From the NCBI RefSeq assembly GCF_964340395.1, contig NC_135564.1, positions 22,499,287 to 22,563,286 on the forward strand: 64,000 nt of DNA, given 5' to 3'. The notes under the pieces are model-generated. The model had not been told where the DNA came from. It made no database searches and worked only from the letters and a program-made list of their open reading frames with translations. The translations under genes were made by a program, and so were the position numbers. Below, piece after piece: positions 10,861-24,900 of this stretch; position 1 is the first letter of the stretch, and every line of letters begins with the position of its first letter. The DNA comes from Glandiceps talaboti (Eukaryota > Hemichordata > Enteropneusta > Spengelidae).

Positions 10861-13360
10861 GAGTACATAGTTATCAACAGAGATAGTACATCCGACCACA
10901 TTTCCGATGACTGCGCTATTTGTGAGGCTAGCTAGCCACTTCGCTGTAACACTGTGAGTATTAATCTTAGTATATTGTACTGCGATGACACATGATGCGT
11001 TTAGATCAAAGGGGGACCTAGCGTTTGTTCGATACTGACGTGGCCATTGAAAACCAAACTGCCGTATTTTTCTCAAAAGAAACAAATCAAAGAGATGCAG
11101 CAACCCTAATTTGCAGCTCCGACATCAGAAAAAAAAACTGTTTTTATTTCCGACCGACTCGAACTCCTGAGTTCGACACAGCAAGATTGTAAGGTTTGAA
11201 CGAACATCAAACGATCCACATGGCGTCTTAGACCAGTGTTCCATTGTAAGACAGATTATCTAAAATTGGAGAGTGGCTTCCATGGAAACATAAAATATGC
11301 TTACATTACAAATGCCATGTTTTAGTAAAGAAATACATCTGACATACACCTTAAGTACAAACGTAGTCCTGCGGAGTAATCCGGGACTCGATTCTGACAA
11401 TTGTCCCTCCTACCTCAGAGTCAAGTCAGTAATATAGACTCGTGCACCGTCATGTAAGCAGGACTAGTACAAACGAACCCCATCTTGACATATTCTTGTC
11501 CTTTTCAGTTGCGCTGACATTTACAACCATGTACGTTAACGAAGTCATCAGCTCTACATACCTTTTGCTATGAACAAAGTTCAACTTTCCTTTCTTGGCA
11601 GTGTAAATCATATATACATATATATATGCACACGTAGTACATAAACTTCAGTTGAATATATGACATGGTTGTGATGGATAAGCGATGTAACATTTGATTA
11701 CGTAGGTCTTTGAGTAATAAGGTCCGGTTTGACACAACATTGACAGTCGTGTACCAAAATATCCATCCAAAGTTGTGTTCAAGGAAACTGTTAGTTGCGT
11801 TATGATTGAACACAGTGCCGCTTTATATAGTTGAGGATGAGTAGCCTTCCATGCCTTCCATTTTTTAGGGAATATTGATGAATTATCCATGATTTCGCAG
11901 TTGTGTCACCATCAAGGTCGTGACCTTTTATTTGCGTTGTTTTAGAACACACACGCTGTGCATGATGCACACGTAAACACCTTGTGAATGTGATACAATG
12001 TTACGCAGTGTAACAATATCATCATGCCTGGAATGACCTATATCACATGAACTCCACATGTGTGCCGTACATTTCATAACTTCAGGTACGTTTTTGCATT
12101 CGGATTAATATATTATTACATGTTATCGGCTATTCATGAAAGTACAATTTGTAGTAAATGAAACAATATTCTACAACGTTTTACAGTAGCAGAAGACACA
12201 GGTCAAGTCAACTGTATGGCATGCCAGCACAATGACATAGCATTTTCGATTGGGATCAAATCAAATCAAAACCATACGATTTTAGAAGAGATTCAAACGA
12301 CTTAAAATCTCAAAATTGTATCGCAAGTAACGCAAAGATGACAAAAATTAAATCAAGCAATTGTAGGCTGAGTGCGAATTTGACATTTACTTCCGAATAC
12401 TATGTCAGATTTCCCATAGAAAAACAATGGCCGTGTTCTTTTATGACAACTGAACTTTGCTCACGTTCAACTTTTTCAAATGCGCACCAATCGGTCTGAA
12501 AATTCATAAATAGAGACCAAAGGAGTTTTGTAAAAAAATCTCTTGGTTTTAGATTTGTCATTTTTTAAATTCTTTTCTGGAAAATGATGTGCTATCGCTG
12601 ACTATGTTGTTAAAACTCATTAAGAAAACCATAATGTTGTAATCTGTAAACCAGCACATTTTACCATGTACATCTACATAAACACCTCTAACTTCGTTAT
12701 TCTGTAAGTAAATTACACATAATACATACAGACTGACCTAGCATTTGCTTTCACAAAAATCAGTCTTTAATTTCATGAAAGCTGTGTGGCAAATAAAATC
12801 GAGAGTTTCGAGTTATTCCGTATATTTTAGTTTAATACCTGTCAGCAAATACATGTAATGCTATCAACAGGTCAGCGATATGTGTTCCACGGACACTCAC
12901 CACAGTCAGTACAGTACTACTGCGTTCATATCAGAAAAACTTTAAATTGATATTCTTTTCACTAAACTTTGCAACATTATTTTATGACAACTAAACTTCG
13001 CTCAGCTCATGTTCAACTTTTTCAAATGCACACCAATTTGTCTGAAAAATCCAAAGGGGCTTTGTGAAAATCTGAGTCATCATTACCAATACCGTAGCTG
13101 TCAATCAAATATTAGTGCCTAAATGCTTCGGGGAATACTGGACAATTGAGATCGTCGCTGGGCCGCAGTGCTAGTGCCAATTTAGTCATAAATAAAATAA
13201 TATTGTCATACTTTTATTCATATACTTGGCAAGTACCAAGCTCCCAATTGTTACGACTTGAAGCTTGAATGGGAAATGTTGAATAATTAGTTATGGGTGT
13301 AAAACGTCAACCTTTACACCTGCTACGTTACTGTAACCGTATACACACCAACCATAAGTG
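10861..13360. other. Non-coding stretch
   Basis: About 2.5 kb with no frame above 85 codons and no recognisable domain. The phrase GCTCACGTTCAACTTTTTCAA ATGC recurs near 12460 and 13005 with similar flanks, indicating an internal diverged duplication. Confidence 0.5.
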
Positions 13361-13560
13361 ATATTCCTCTAAAGTTCTCCCAACATTTTTCATTATTATG
13401 TACTATTTAAACCCCTCCACTTGTAATAATAATAATAACAATAATAATAATAATAACTTATTCCACGTACAAAAAATTCGATTACAGAACAGAACAAAAT
13501 GTCCTTATGTATATACAATAAATGTGTTATTCGGGAAAAGGGTGTGGAAGTAGTTGTTAC
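13361..13560. repeat. Dispersed repeat shared with 9.0 kb, with (AAT)n
   Basis: ATTCCTCTAAA..TCTC through CCACTTGTAATAATAATAA matches the left part of copy 2 at 9015-9085. An AAT-type microsatellite follows at about 13423-13456. Confidence 0.65.
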
Positions 13561-13630
13561 ACAACTAATCGAGTCCTCCCCTCACAAAACATATGACACT
13601 CATCATTAATTTTGCCATTGGCACTATTTT

Positions 13631-13694
13631 TAGCACAACTGAACTACAATGTAGGTTCAGTAATGCTATAGGCATTCGGCAGTGTCTATCTGTC

Positions 13695-13742
<48 letters not shown>

Positions 13743-14400
13743 GACGACTTAAACTCAAAAACTGCAAACCCGATTGCCTTTGTATTTGGTGGGGAAACAA
13801 TGCGTTGTCTAGCAACAAGACCACATCCATAGCAACAGCCAAATAATTAGGTATTTTGCAATGATAACAGGAATTGATTGACAAATGAATAAGCATTCAT
13901 AAAATGTATGCAAATGCTAGCAGCAAGACCATGCCCATAGCAACAGCCCAATGATCACATATATTGTGAAGATAGCAACGGGGATTTATACACAATTGAA
14001 TAAACATTCAAAAAATTGTAGTAAATATGCCTAGCAACAAGACCACGCCCATAGCAACAGCCAAACGATCATGTATATTGCAAAGATAATATCAAGAATT
14101 TATACACAAGTGAACAACAACATACACAAATGTATTCAAATATATCTAACAACATGACCACGCCCATAGCAACAGCCAAATGGTAGCATATATAGTAAAG
14201 ATAGGAACATGGTTGGATAGGCAACTGGATAGTCATTCAGCAAATGAACACCTATCGTTGGCATGGACTATAGCATATGGATAAACATTTTTAAAAACTG
14301 TACAGTTGAGCTACAACGCCATTGGCGGTATTTTTAGTTTAATGAGTTATTTGCATAATTAGTGATTCCCTTATTAAAGGGAGGCATTCAGTTTAAATCT
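13631..14400 (+). mobile_element. Dispersed 'CCATAGCAACAGCC' element with terminal hairpin
   Basis: The block opens with an imperfect hairpin (13631-13671: TAGCACAACTGAAC, loop, GTTCAGTAATGCTA), then a TG microsatellite (about 13696-13738). Four spaced modules follow, each carrying CC(A/C)CGCCCATAGCAACAGCC or a close variant. The same parts in reverse orientation and order form the 26.8-28.1 kb block. No coding capacity is visible. The family type is uncertain; a hairpin near an end would suit a Helitron-like or foldback element. Confidence 0.55.
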
Positions 14401-14412
14401 GGTTTACTTTAA

Positions 14413-16823
14413 AGGTGATTCAAAATGCTCACATTCACTATCGCTAATTTGCTAGACGACATGTTTGTGAAATGCATTCTGGTTTTAAAACTTTTCAAAA
14501 GCGTCTGCAAACACCTTAAAATGACCCTTTTTCAGTCACTTCCCTACGGATTTACTTCGAGAGTTTTCGGGTATTTCCGGTCCCACCTAGACCACGGGAT
14601 TTTATGACGTCATAAGAGGTATACCTTAGCACTAAGACTATGACGAGCGTAGTCACTAGGTGAATAAAACTCAACAGCAATGTGAAAAAATACATTGCTA
14701 GTGGTTGTAACAGACATCAGTAAACAAAAACTACACTCTACATGTCTTATTAACCAACATTTACCGATATTTACTCACATTTTCTCACTAATTGGCAGTA
14801 TCTGTGGGTATAAATGCTAAAATATTATCTCCCCATATTATGGCAAAATAAATCAAAACGGCTCGACTAGTTATATATAAACACTTGTAATGTCGCGTGT
14901 TTCACATTCATTGACTTTTATTTATCTGATTTTTTATTATTTGCCGATAAGAAGCATTACGATACCGTCGTAACGTTTTGACGGCATCCCCGGGCCAAGG
15001 ACGGCATATTTTAGCCCAATCGTACTCGCGTCGCATTTTGAACAGTGCATTTAACAACAACGTAAACATATTTCATCTCGAATAAATATACTAGCTATTA
15101 GAATACCAATGGGAAACTTCAAGAAGGTGTATCGGGACATGTGCCACAATATATTTGTTGGTCCCATAATACACTAATTGATTCAATTCAAGTTGCTCGG
15201 AGCATAAGGAAGCACGCTCCGAGTCATTGCATCATGGAAATGGAACTGTGACCGACCTAATTTTGTTGTCCATATATAAAATGAGACTGACCTGTAAATT
15301 TTTCACAGTTCTCGTTGTGGTCTTGTATTGTCACATGTTTGGCTTGTGAACACAAGTTTACATCTATTATTGTCTAGGGCGTAATACTCTAGTCCGAGTC
15401 TGAAACCCATATAAAACCTAAGATACTCGCATTTGGATCGGAATGAACAGAAGTACTGAGGTCTCATCGACTTGTTGGGGACTCGAATTATTGCTTGTTT
15501 TTATCACGGTATACAGGTGATTATTATATATCGGTAGAAGGGTAGTGTTGTCAAGTTTTGTGCAGTCACCACGGCCGCGGCAGTAAGCTTATACTAGGAT
15601 AGTTCCGCCGATTAAAGTTGAAGCAGTGTATGTACAATGTACGTATGGAATCGGGAGAGCACAGCGCACATTCGTGTCGGGTTAAATTTATCCACGTGTT
15701 GATGTAATCCATATTTATCAATCAGATATATTGTAAAATTCTTCAAGTTGTACAGAAATAACGTCTCTAACTTCAAAACAAACCCTGAGAAATTGGACCG
15801 GACGTGGCTAAGTATCTAGTTGCAGGCTTTCTTTCATAACCATGTGCTGGGGTCACGACCTTGATTGCCGACGTCAATATTGTCCAATCATATTTGATAT
15901 CATTAACACATCGCGATATTTGATTTGTTGGTTTCCTAAACTGTATACTTCGAATACCATGATTCGTTACAAAATTCTTCTAATGAATATTAAATAGGCT
16001 TGTTGCATTAAATTAAGTGATATCGCAACAAGGGAAACCATACAAGTTTTCTTCCAGACGAGTTGCTAAAGTCATGTAAATGACAACACTAAACTCACGA
16101 AATTTCCTCAATTCTTTACAATTTTATTGCTGATAATATGGCAATCTAATAGCTAGTTTATTTATTCAAGATAAACATGTTTACTTTGTTGCTAAATGCG
16201 CCGTTCAAAAGGCGACATCAGTGAGTATAGTGGGCTAAAATATGCTGTCGACGCCATGCATGTCGAAGATATTGTAATGCTTCTCCTCGGCAAATAATAA
16301 AAAAAATCAGATAAATAAATTTAAACACGCGACCGACATTACAAGTGTTTATGTATATCTACACTGTAGTCTAGCCGTTTTGATTTATTTTGCCATAATA
16401 TGGGGAAATAATATTTTAGCATTTATACCCACAGATACTGCCAATTAGTGAGAAAATGTGAGTAAATATCGGTAAATGTTGGTTAATAAGACATGTAGAG
16501 TGTAGTTTTTGTTTACTGATGTCTGTTACAACCACTAGCATTGTATTTTTTCACAATGCTGTTGAGTTTTATTCACCTAGTGACTACGCTCGTCATAGTC
16601 TTAGTGCTAAGGTATACCTCTTATGACGTCATAAAATCCTGTAGTCTAGGTGGGACCGGAAATACCCGAAAACTCTCGAAGTAAATCCGAAGGGAAGTGA
16701 CTGAAAAAGGGTCATTTTAAGGTGTTTGCAGACGCTTTTGAAAAGTTTTAAAACCAGAATGCATTTCACAAACATGTCGTCTAGCAAATTAGCGATAGTG
16801 AATGTGAGCATTTTGAATCACCT
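14413..16823. mobile_element. TTAA-flanked element with ~690-bp inverted arms
   Basis: The arms 14413-15106 and 16141-16823 are reverse complements with scattered mismatches. They start AGGTGATTCAAAATGCTCAC and end in the reverse complement. TTAA lies immediately outside both ends (14409-14412 and 16824-16827), as expected for a 4-bp TTAA target duplication of piggyBac- or Kolobok-type elements. The same 60-codon frame occurs once in each arm. The ~1.03-kb centre has no long frame, so no transposase is encoded. This is a non-autonomous, foldback-like element. Confidence 0.85.
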
Positions 16824-16839
16824 TTAAGTTGTTTACACG

Positions 16840-16922
16840 CACGCACACACGTACACACACACACACACACATTTTGCCATACCTATAGCACTTCTGAACC
16901 TCAGAAGTTCAGTTGTGCTAAA
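16840..16922 (-). mobile_element. (CA)n and terminal hairpin of the dispersed element family
   Basis: A CA repeat (about 16845-16870) is followed by CCTATAGCAC, a loop region and GTTCAGTTGTGCTA (16884-16920), the same hairpin as at 13631 and 28081 but in the minus orientation. The TTAA element appears to have inserted into this copy: TTTAAGTTGTTTACAC at 16823 matches the intact arrangement at 28011-28026. Confidence 0.5.
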
Positions 16923-17124
16923 TTCACAATAGTACAGAAGGTAAGACATTCAATGACTTACACTACAAACATGTATCTGCACAAGAACTATCATTTATCA
17001 GTGAAAACTAAATGATTAATAGCATTCTTCTGACTTTAATTATCATTTGTAAATCTTTCAGACAGTTATATGGTTTGAAAACACCATCTACATGTACATT
17101 GTATATACATAGTTTCTTCAAATT

Positions 17125-17876
17125 ACCATTCAACCCTGCTACCTGATGGAAGATACATAATATAGTGATGTATATATCCCCTGATGGTAGATACATACAG
17201 CATAGTGATGTATACACTGGGATATACATACAACATAGTGATGTATACATCCCCTGATGGTAGATACATACAACTAAAATGATACAACATAGTGATGTAT
17301 ATATCCCCTGATGGTAGATACATACAACATAGTGATGTATATATCTCCTGATGGTAGATACATACAACATAGTGATGTATATATCCCCTGATGGTAGATA
17401 CATACAACATAGTGATGTATATATCCCCTGATGGTAGATACATACAACATAGTGATGTATATATCCCCTGATGGTAGATACATACAACATAGTGATGTAT
17501 ATATCCCCTGATGGTAGATACATACAACATACCATATACGTATCTCCTGATCGTAGATACATACAACATACCATATACGTATCTCCTGATGGTAGATACA
17601 TACAACATACCATATACGTATCTACTGATGGTAGATACATACAACATACCATATACGTATCTCCTGATGGTAGATACATACAACATACCATATACGTATC
17701 TCCTGATGGTAGATACATACATTTACAACTTATAGTAATATATGTATCCCCTGATAGTAGATATATACAACTTACTGCGGTAGTGATATGTGTATCCCCT
17801 GGTGGTAGATACACACATACATGTAGATACATACATCATCATTGAACATGTAGTGAAGTACATGTATCCCCTGATA
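17125..17876. repeat. 40/39-bp minisatellite, about 18 copies, two unit types
   Basis: The first part (to about 17520) repeats a 40-bp unit with ATAGTGATGTATATATCCCC and TGATGGTAGATACATACAAC. From about 17530 the first half is replaced by ATACCATATACGTATCTCC, giving a 39-bp unit. The change is abrupt, so the array has two homogenised blocks. Frames of up to 274 codons run through it because the unit lacks stops in some frames; they are not genes. Confidence 0.93.
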
Positions 17877-19195
17877 TCAATCAATCAATCAAAGAGATTT
17901 ATATACATGTAGCGCCAAACTCCACTTCGTAGTAATGTTCAATGGCGCTTTACAAAAGTGTGGGTATATAGAGATGTCAGTAGGCTCTGCTAAACAGATA
18001 AGTCTTGATGAACTTCTCAAAAATATCAAGTTCCAAGTGAGGGGGTGGTACGCGAGAAAGCACGATCACCATAGGTCTTCCGGTTACTCCGTGGTACATG
18101 AAGTAGGATTTTGTCATTTGATCGGAGAACTCTGGATGACACTTTCAGGTTGATTAGATCAGATATATAAACAGGAGCAGTGTTGTTCAGAGCTTTGTAC
18201 GCGAGTAGCAGGATCTTGTATTAGATTCTGTAGTGTACTGGTAGCCAGACGAGTGTAATTCCATAAGTATAGGGGTTATGTGGTCATATTTCTGTGTGCG
18301 AGACACAATTCTGGCTGCTGAGTTCAGGGCATGCTGAAGTGCTAGAATGGATGATGATGGTAGACCACACAGGAATGCATTACAGTAATCAAGTTTTGAT
18401 GTGATTAGAAGCATGACAGACTTCCTTAGTTTAGATACTAGCGAATATGGCTTATTTGACGGAGGTGGTAGTAAACTGACTTGCATATCGTGTGAATGTG
18501 CTTACATAGAGTGTAGTTTTCATCAAATGTTACTCCTATATTCCGTGCAGAGTTAACAATTGGAATAGAACTTGATCCAATGATCATGTGATCAATAGAA
18601 CGAGGTGAACAATTGAACTGGGACCTTAACAGAAGTACTTCGGTTTTGCCATCATTGAGTTGGAGTTTATTTTCTGTCATCCACATTTTTATTTCATGGA
18701 CCATTCCTTCCATCTCGTGTACTGTAGATAGGATGTCAGACTGGGAGAAATACTGATAGAGTTGATTGTCGGCATACTGATGAAAGTTGATATTATGATT
18801 TCGAATGAGCTGAGCAAGTGGTAGGATGTAAATGCAGAACAAAAGTGGACCAAGCACTGAACCCTGTGGTACTCCGAATTGCAGTAGTTGAGTATCGGAT
18901 GTTGAGCCATGTATAGATATAGACTATTTTCTGTTCTTTAGATAGGATGAAAACCATTGCAATGGGATGTTCCTGATGCCAAGTTTAGATAACCTTAAGA
19001 TGAGTATGTTGTGATCAATAGCAGAGGAGAGGTCAAGGTGAACCATTAGTGCACATTGGCCAGCATCCAGTGCCTTGCAGATATCATTATTGACTTTATA
19101 GTAAGAGCTGTTTCAGTGCTGTGGTATTTTTTGTATGCTGACTGAAGTGGTTCTAGTAGTGAGTTGGCAGTCAGATATGATGTTAACTGATGTGC
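17877..19195 (-). pseudogene. CR1/L2-type LINE, 5'-truncated, RT C-terminal half and 3' end
   Basis: Read on the minus strand, pieces in several frames give TANSLLEPLQSAYKK, HLDLSSAIDHNILILRLS, WFSSYLKNRK, then [48 protein letters not shown] and SKLDYCNAFLCGLP. These are reverse transcriptase motifs from the fingers onward and the C-terminal part of a non-LTR retrotransposon. The catalytic box reads YADN rather than YADD. The 3' end is a short TTGA microsatellite (fwd 17877-17893), typical of this LINE group. The copy has several frameshifts and no endonuclease. It belongs to the same group as the copy at 43-45.5 kb. Confidence 0.82.
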
Positions 19196-20500
19196 AACGA
19201 TACAACATTATGCTTGTACTAGCCCCATTTTACAATCTAAATCATTATGGCATATTTAATTTGATAGCACACACATTGAATTAATAACTGCACCTGCTGT
19301 ACATACAGTACACACACAATTTAACAACTACAAGAATGAGTGGATCATCACCTATTATGATTTAATTATTGTTTACATTAAAGAAATGCTGTAATGATTC
19401 CTCACAATGTTTGACAAGTGTCTATGCAAGAATTTATATATCTGTAACCTCTGTGGGTTTGTTATGGGTGCCATATGGTTAAAATCTACCTACATTTATC
19501 ATTCTACTGGTACATTCACATGTAGTAAAGAATGACCCTGGAACATACCCATCAAACCATGCTACACAGACTAGTACACTGTTAATTACTAGGATTTGTG
19601 CTATTAATATGTGTACTCTTAAACCTTTGCAAAAAATATTGAATGTATAGGAAACATATATTGATATGAATATGTAAATAAACTTTACATTGACACATTC
19701 AGGACAAATAATTCTGATGCATACCGGTAATGGAGTCATTGCTATATTTTCATACATTGCTATTGTAATGTTATGCTCTACAAAGACTTGGTTCCACATA
19801 ATATTGTCATTGCTGTGGTAACGATATGCTAAGAGATTTAGTTAATAAGATTTAGTTCCACACTATGCAGTCATTGGTGATTGCTATGGTAATGATATGC
19901 TCTACAAAGACTTAATTCCACATGACCACAATTGGTTTTGTGGGCAGTCTTGAAAATAATGAAGATTCCACAGACACAAGTACTATGCATATATCCGTAA
20001 CAAACAGAAGACCAAACACGTTTACTCACACAACTTTTGTCTGAAATTGTTAAACCCCAATAGTTGAATCCCGCAGTCTTGGATTACTACAATCTTATCA
20101 GTGTGGCCATATAGGATTTAGTCATATGCAATTTTTACTATATATCTGCCAGACACTTGTTTTTTTACACTCAGATTTGAAGCTTAGGCTGACATTGGCA
20201 TTTAACAGGGGCACCACACAAACCATTCCCAATATGATGGGAAGCACCCCTATCCCCTTTCAAACCAAGTATCTCACAAATCCCTGGGTCAATGATTACA
20301 TACTCATGTGTGACACTATACATAAACTAATGTATCACATACAAACAATAACAGGCAAAGTCGAACACAAAACTTGGCTTTTTCATACTTTTACATTTTA
20401 AAACTATAATTTCCTGCAATACTAAAATAATTTGGCATATTTTTTCTAAATTTGATTTGAAAGCTTTTTAATTTGTAAAGATGTTGTTGGTGTACATGTA
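19196..20500. other. Non-coding stretch 3' of the KCTD gene
   Basis: Short frames only. A phrase around ATTGCTATGGTAATGATATGCTCTACAAAG recurs with changes near 19740, 19810 and 19880, a weak local repeat. It probably holds the 3' flank of the KCTD gene. Confidence 0.45.
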
Positions 20501-20504
20501 AACC

Positions 20505-21200
20505 TCAATGAGAGTTGATAATAGTTTTATCGGTTTCTTCATAATCTCTGTCTCTAGTGAAAAGCCATTTCTCTACCGTCGCCGTGGTGGTGCCTTGTAC
20601 TCCCACACCACTAATACTAGACAGAGAGACGTTGGTAAACTTCAACTGAAAGCCAGCATCACTGAAATCTTGTATTAGTTTGTGTCTATCTTCTACATCT
20701 CCATGTATATGTAAACAGTTGCCTTCCCTATACCAGCCAATAGGTTTAGACACAATGTGTTTAATTGATTCAATCATCTCCATTACGGTACGTTCTCCGT
20801 AGATACGAAAATACATGACTCTCATGGATTCCTTCTTGCACTCCATTTCAATAAGTGTCTGTTTCTTCACTGGTGGTTTTTCTGGATTATTCCGTTTGTA
20901 CCTGGCATCGTTGATGGCACTGATGAGTTCAGGAATCTGGTAGAAATCTGCCTCTGTAGCCAATAGCTCCCATTCTTTGAAGTCATCTGGTAAACTAAGA
21001 CACGATGATCGCAGGAAATTCAACACGTACCTGAAGATGCGACCATCACGGTCAATGAAATAATGTCCGTTTTCATCTCTAAGGGTTGACATACGTCCAC
21101 TGAACATAGAACCAAGCATAGAATCAGGATAATTGACCAGCGTTGCCCTTGTTGTGGTGTATACCACTCCACCCACATTGATATGCAATATCTCAGACAT
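20505..21200 (-). CDS. BTB (T1-type) KCTD family protein
   Basis: A single-exon frame of 231 residues from the ATG at 21200. An upstream in-frame start would add a poly-leucine stretch encoded by a CTA microsatellite (about 21233-21255), so I prefer the inner ATG. Residues ~4-100 form a potassium-channel-T1-type BTB domain: LHINVGGVVYTTTRATL, YPDSMLGSMF, YFIDRDGRIFRYVLNFLR and EADFYQI. KCTD proteins typically oligomerise and act as Cullin-3 ubiquitin-ligase adaptors. The region after ~140 (MYFRIYGERTVMEMIESIKHI ... WLFTRD) resembles the compact C-terminal domain of KCTD6/KCTD21-like members, but I am not sure of the subtype. No intron or frame damage is visible. Confidence 0.88.
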   Translation of the reverse strand: MSEILHINVGGVVYTTTRATLVNYPDSMLGSMFSGRMSTLRDENGHYFIDRDGRIFRYVLNFLRSSCLSLPDDFKEWELLATEADFYQIPELISAINDARYKRNNPEKPPVKKQTLIEMECKKESMRVMYFRIYGERTVMEMIESIKHIVSKPIGWYREGNCLHIHGDVEDRHKLIQDFSDAGFQLKFTNVSLSSISGVGVQGTTTATVEKWLFTRDRDYEETDKTIINSH

Positions 21201-21232
21201 TGTTGCAGTAAGATACAGACGTAGGCACAGTA

Positions 21233-21255
21233 GTAGTAGTAGTAGTAGTAGTAGT
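21233..21255. repeat. (AGT)n microsatellite at the KCTD 5' end
   Basis: About eight AGT triplets lie 35 bases upstream of the likely start codon, in the presumed 5' untranslated region. Confidence 0.9.
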
Positions 21256-21278
21256 CTACGGAGTAATAAACACAACAT

Positions 21279-21934
21279 GTACCATTCTATTAATTACTTG
21301 CAGTAGATACAGAAATATATACATCTATTTTAATAACATTAAAGGTAACAGTGAAGTTCAAAACAAAAAAAGGTACATGTATATCTGCTTTATTCATGTA
21401 CATTTTGTACTTTTTGAAGACACCTACTTGACTAGTTTGGATAGATATAACTATAGGGTTTTCAGTGGTTAAACCACTTGTTCCTTACTATTGAGTGAAT
21501 TGTCCAAATAGTGTCAGGAGAGGCCTAGTTTGGGGTGTTCAAAGACTTAAGTGAGAAATTCACACACCCAGCTCCCGCGAGCACTTTGCACCCACAACAG
21601 TTTTCCATCTATAATTAACATTGCTAATATATCTATACCTAACACTGACTAGCATTGCTACTGTGGATTAGGCAATGTGTCCATGTGCATCAAACTTTGG
21701 CGATGTGAGACAAAATGTGGAAATCACAAATATAGCCACTATGGCCTCCATTTTGCTACAATGTTGCATTTCTATGGGACATGCAAATATACCACTATGC
21801 AAAGTTTGGTTGAAATTAGTAAATGCATGTCACAGATATGAGAATGCACAGATGCAACCCAATGTAATAGCCCCCTCATGGTGCAGTAGGTTGGTGGCTA
21901 ACAAAAATAACCACTATACATGTAAACCATAAAG
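21279..21934. other. Upstream flank of the KCTD gene
   Basis: No gene is visible. This is the likely promoter region of the minus-strand KCTD gene, but I cannot pick out a core promoter. Confidence 0.4.
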
Positions 21935-24900
21935 ATATATACACTATGTTACAGCACCACTCATGACAGGTATATCTGATATATACACTATGTTACAGCA
22001 CCACTCATGACAGATATATCTGATATATACACTATGTTACAGCACCACTCATGACAGATATATCTGATATATACACTATGTTACAGTACCACTCATGACA
22101 GGTATATCTGATATATACACTATGTTACAGCACCACTCATGACAGGTATATCTGATATATACACTATGTTACAGTTCCACTCATGACAGATATATCTGAT
22201 ATATACACTATGTTACAGCACCACTCATGACAGATATATCTGATATATACACTATGTTACAGTACCACTCATGACAGGTATATCTGATATATACACTATG
22301 TTACAGCACCACTCATGACAGGTATATCTGATATATACACTATGTTACAGTTCCACTCATGACAGATATATCTGATATATACACTATTTTACAATACCAC
22401 TAATGACAGATATATCTGATATATACACTATTTTACAGTACCATTCATGACAGGTATATCTGATATATACACTATTTTACAGTACCACTCATGACAGATA
22501 TATCTGATATATACACTATTTTACAGTACCATTCATGACAGGTATATCTGATATATACACTATTTTACAGTGTACCATTCATGACAGGTATATAATACAG
22601 TACCACTCATGACAGATATATCTGATATATACACTATTTTACAGTACCACTCATGATACACTATTTTATAGTACCATTCATGACAGGTATATCTGATATA
22701 TACACTATTTTACAGTACCATTCATGACAGATATACCTGATATATACACTATTTTACAGTACCACTCATGACAGGTATATCTGATATATACACTATTTTA
22801 CAGTGTACCATTCATGACAGATATATCTGATATATACACTATTTTACAGTACCATTCATGACAGGTATATCTGATATACACACTATTTTACAGTACCACT
22901 CATGACAGGTGTATCTGATATATACACTATTTTACAGTACCACTCATGACAGATATATCTGATATATACACTATTTTACAGTACCATTCATGACAGATAT
23001 ATCTGATATACACACTATTTTACAGTACCACTCATGACAGGTATGTCTGATATATACACTATTTTACAGTACCACTCATGACAGATATATCTGATATATA
23101 CACTATTTTACAGTACCACTCATGACAGGTATATCTGATATATACACTATTTTACAGTACCATTCATGACAGATATATCTGATATATACACTATTTTACA
23201 GTACCACTCATGACAGTCACAGGCGTATCTGATATATACAATATTTTACAGTACCACTCATGGCAGATATATCTGATATATACACTATTTTACAGTACAA
23301 CTCATGACAGGTATATCTGATATATACACTATTTTACAGTACCACTCATGACAGGTATATCTGATATATACACTATTTTACAGTACCACTCATGACAAGT
23401 ATATCTGATATATACACTATTTTACAGTACCACTCATGACAGGTATATCTGATATATACACTATTTTACAGTACCACTCATGGCAGATATATCTGATATA
23501 TACACTATTTTACAGTACAACTCATGACAGGTATATAATACAGTACCACTCATGACAGGTGTATCTGATATATACACTATTTTATAGTACCACTCATGAC
23601 AGGTGCATCTGATCTATACACTATTTCACAGTACCATTCATGACAGATGTATCTGATATATACACTATTTTACAGTACCACTCATGCATAATACAGTACC
23701 ACTCATGACAGGTGTATCTGATATATACACTATTTTACAGTACCACTCATGACAGGTATATCTGATATATACACTATTTTACAGTACCACTCATGACAGG
23801 TATATCTGATATATACACTATTTTACAGTACCACTCATGACAGATATATCTGATATATACACTATTTTACAGTACCACTCATGACAGGTATATCTGATAT
23901 ATACACTATTTTACAGTACCACTCATGGCAGATATATCTGATATATACACTATTTTACAGAACAACTCATGACAGGTATATAATACAGTTCCACTCATGA
24001 AAGGTGTATCTGATATATACACTATTTTATAGTACCACTCATGCAGGTATATAATACAGTACCACTCATGACAGGTGTATCTGATATATACACTATTTTA
24101 CAGTACCATTCATGACAGATGTATCTGATATATACACTATTTTACAGTACCACTCATGACAGGTATATCTGATATATACACTATTTTACAGTACCACTCA
24201 TGCGGGTATATAATACAGTACCACTCATGACAGATATATCTGATATATACACTATTGTACAGTACCACTCATGACAGGTATATCTGATATATACACTATT
24301 TTACAGTACCACTCATGCAGGTATATAATACAGTACCACTCATGACAGGTGTATCTGATATATACACTATTTTATAGTACCACTCATGCAGGTATATAAT
24401 ACAGTACCACTCATGACAGGTGTATCTGATATATACACTATTTTACAGTACCATTCATGACAGATATATCTGATATATACACTATTTTACAGTACCACTC
24501 ATGACAGGTATATAATACAGTACCACTCATGACAGGTGTATCTGATATATACACTAATTTATAGTACCACTCATGACAGGTATATCTGATATATACACTA
24601 TTTTATAGTACCACTCATGACAGATATATCTGATATATACACTATTTTACAGTACCACTCATGACAGTTATATAATACAGTACCACTCATGACAGGTACA
24701 TGTATTTCTGATATATACACTATTTTACAGTACCATTCATGACAGATATATCTGATATATACACTATTTTACAGTACCATTCATGACAGGTATATAATAC
24801 AGTACCACTCATGACAGATATATCTGATATATACACTATTTTACAGTACCATTCATGACAGGTATATAATACAGTACCACTCATGACAGATATATCTGAT

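Noticed and set aside
17008-17845. Open frames of up to 274 codons on both strands
   Set aside because: They run through the 40/39-bp minisatellite, whose unit lacks stops in several frames. The 'proteins' are the repeat translated.
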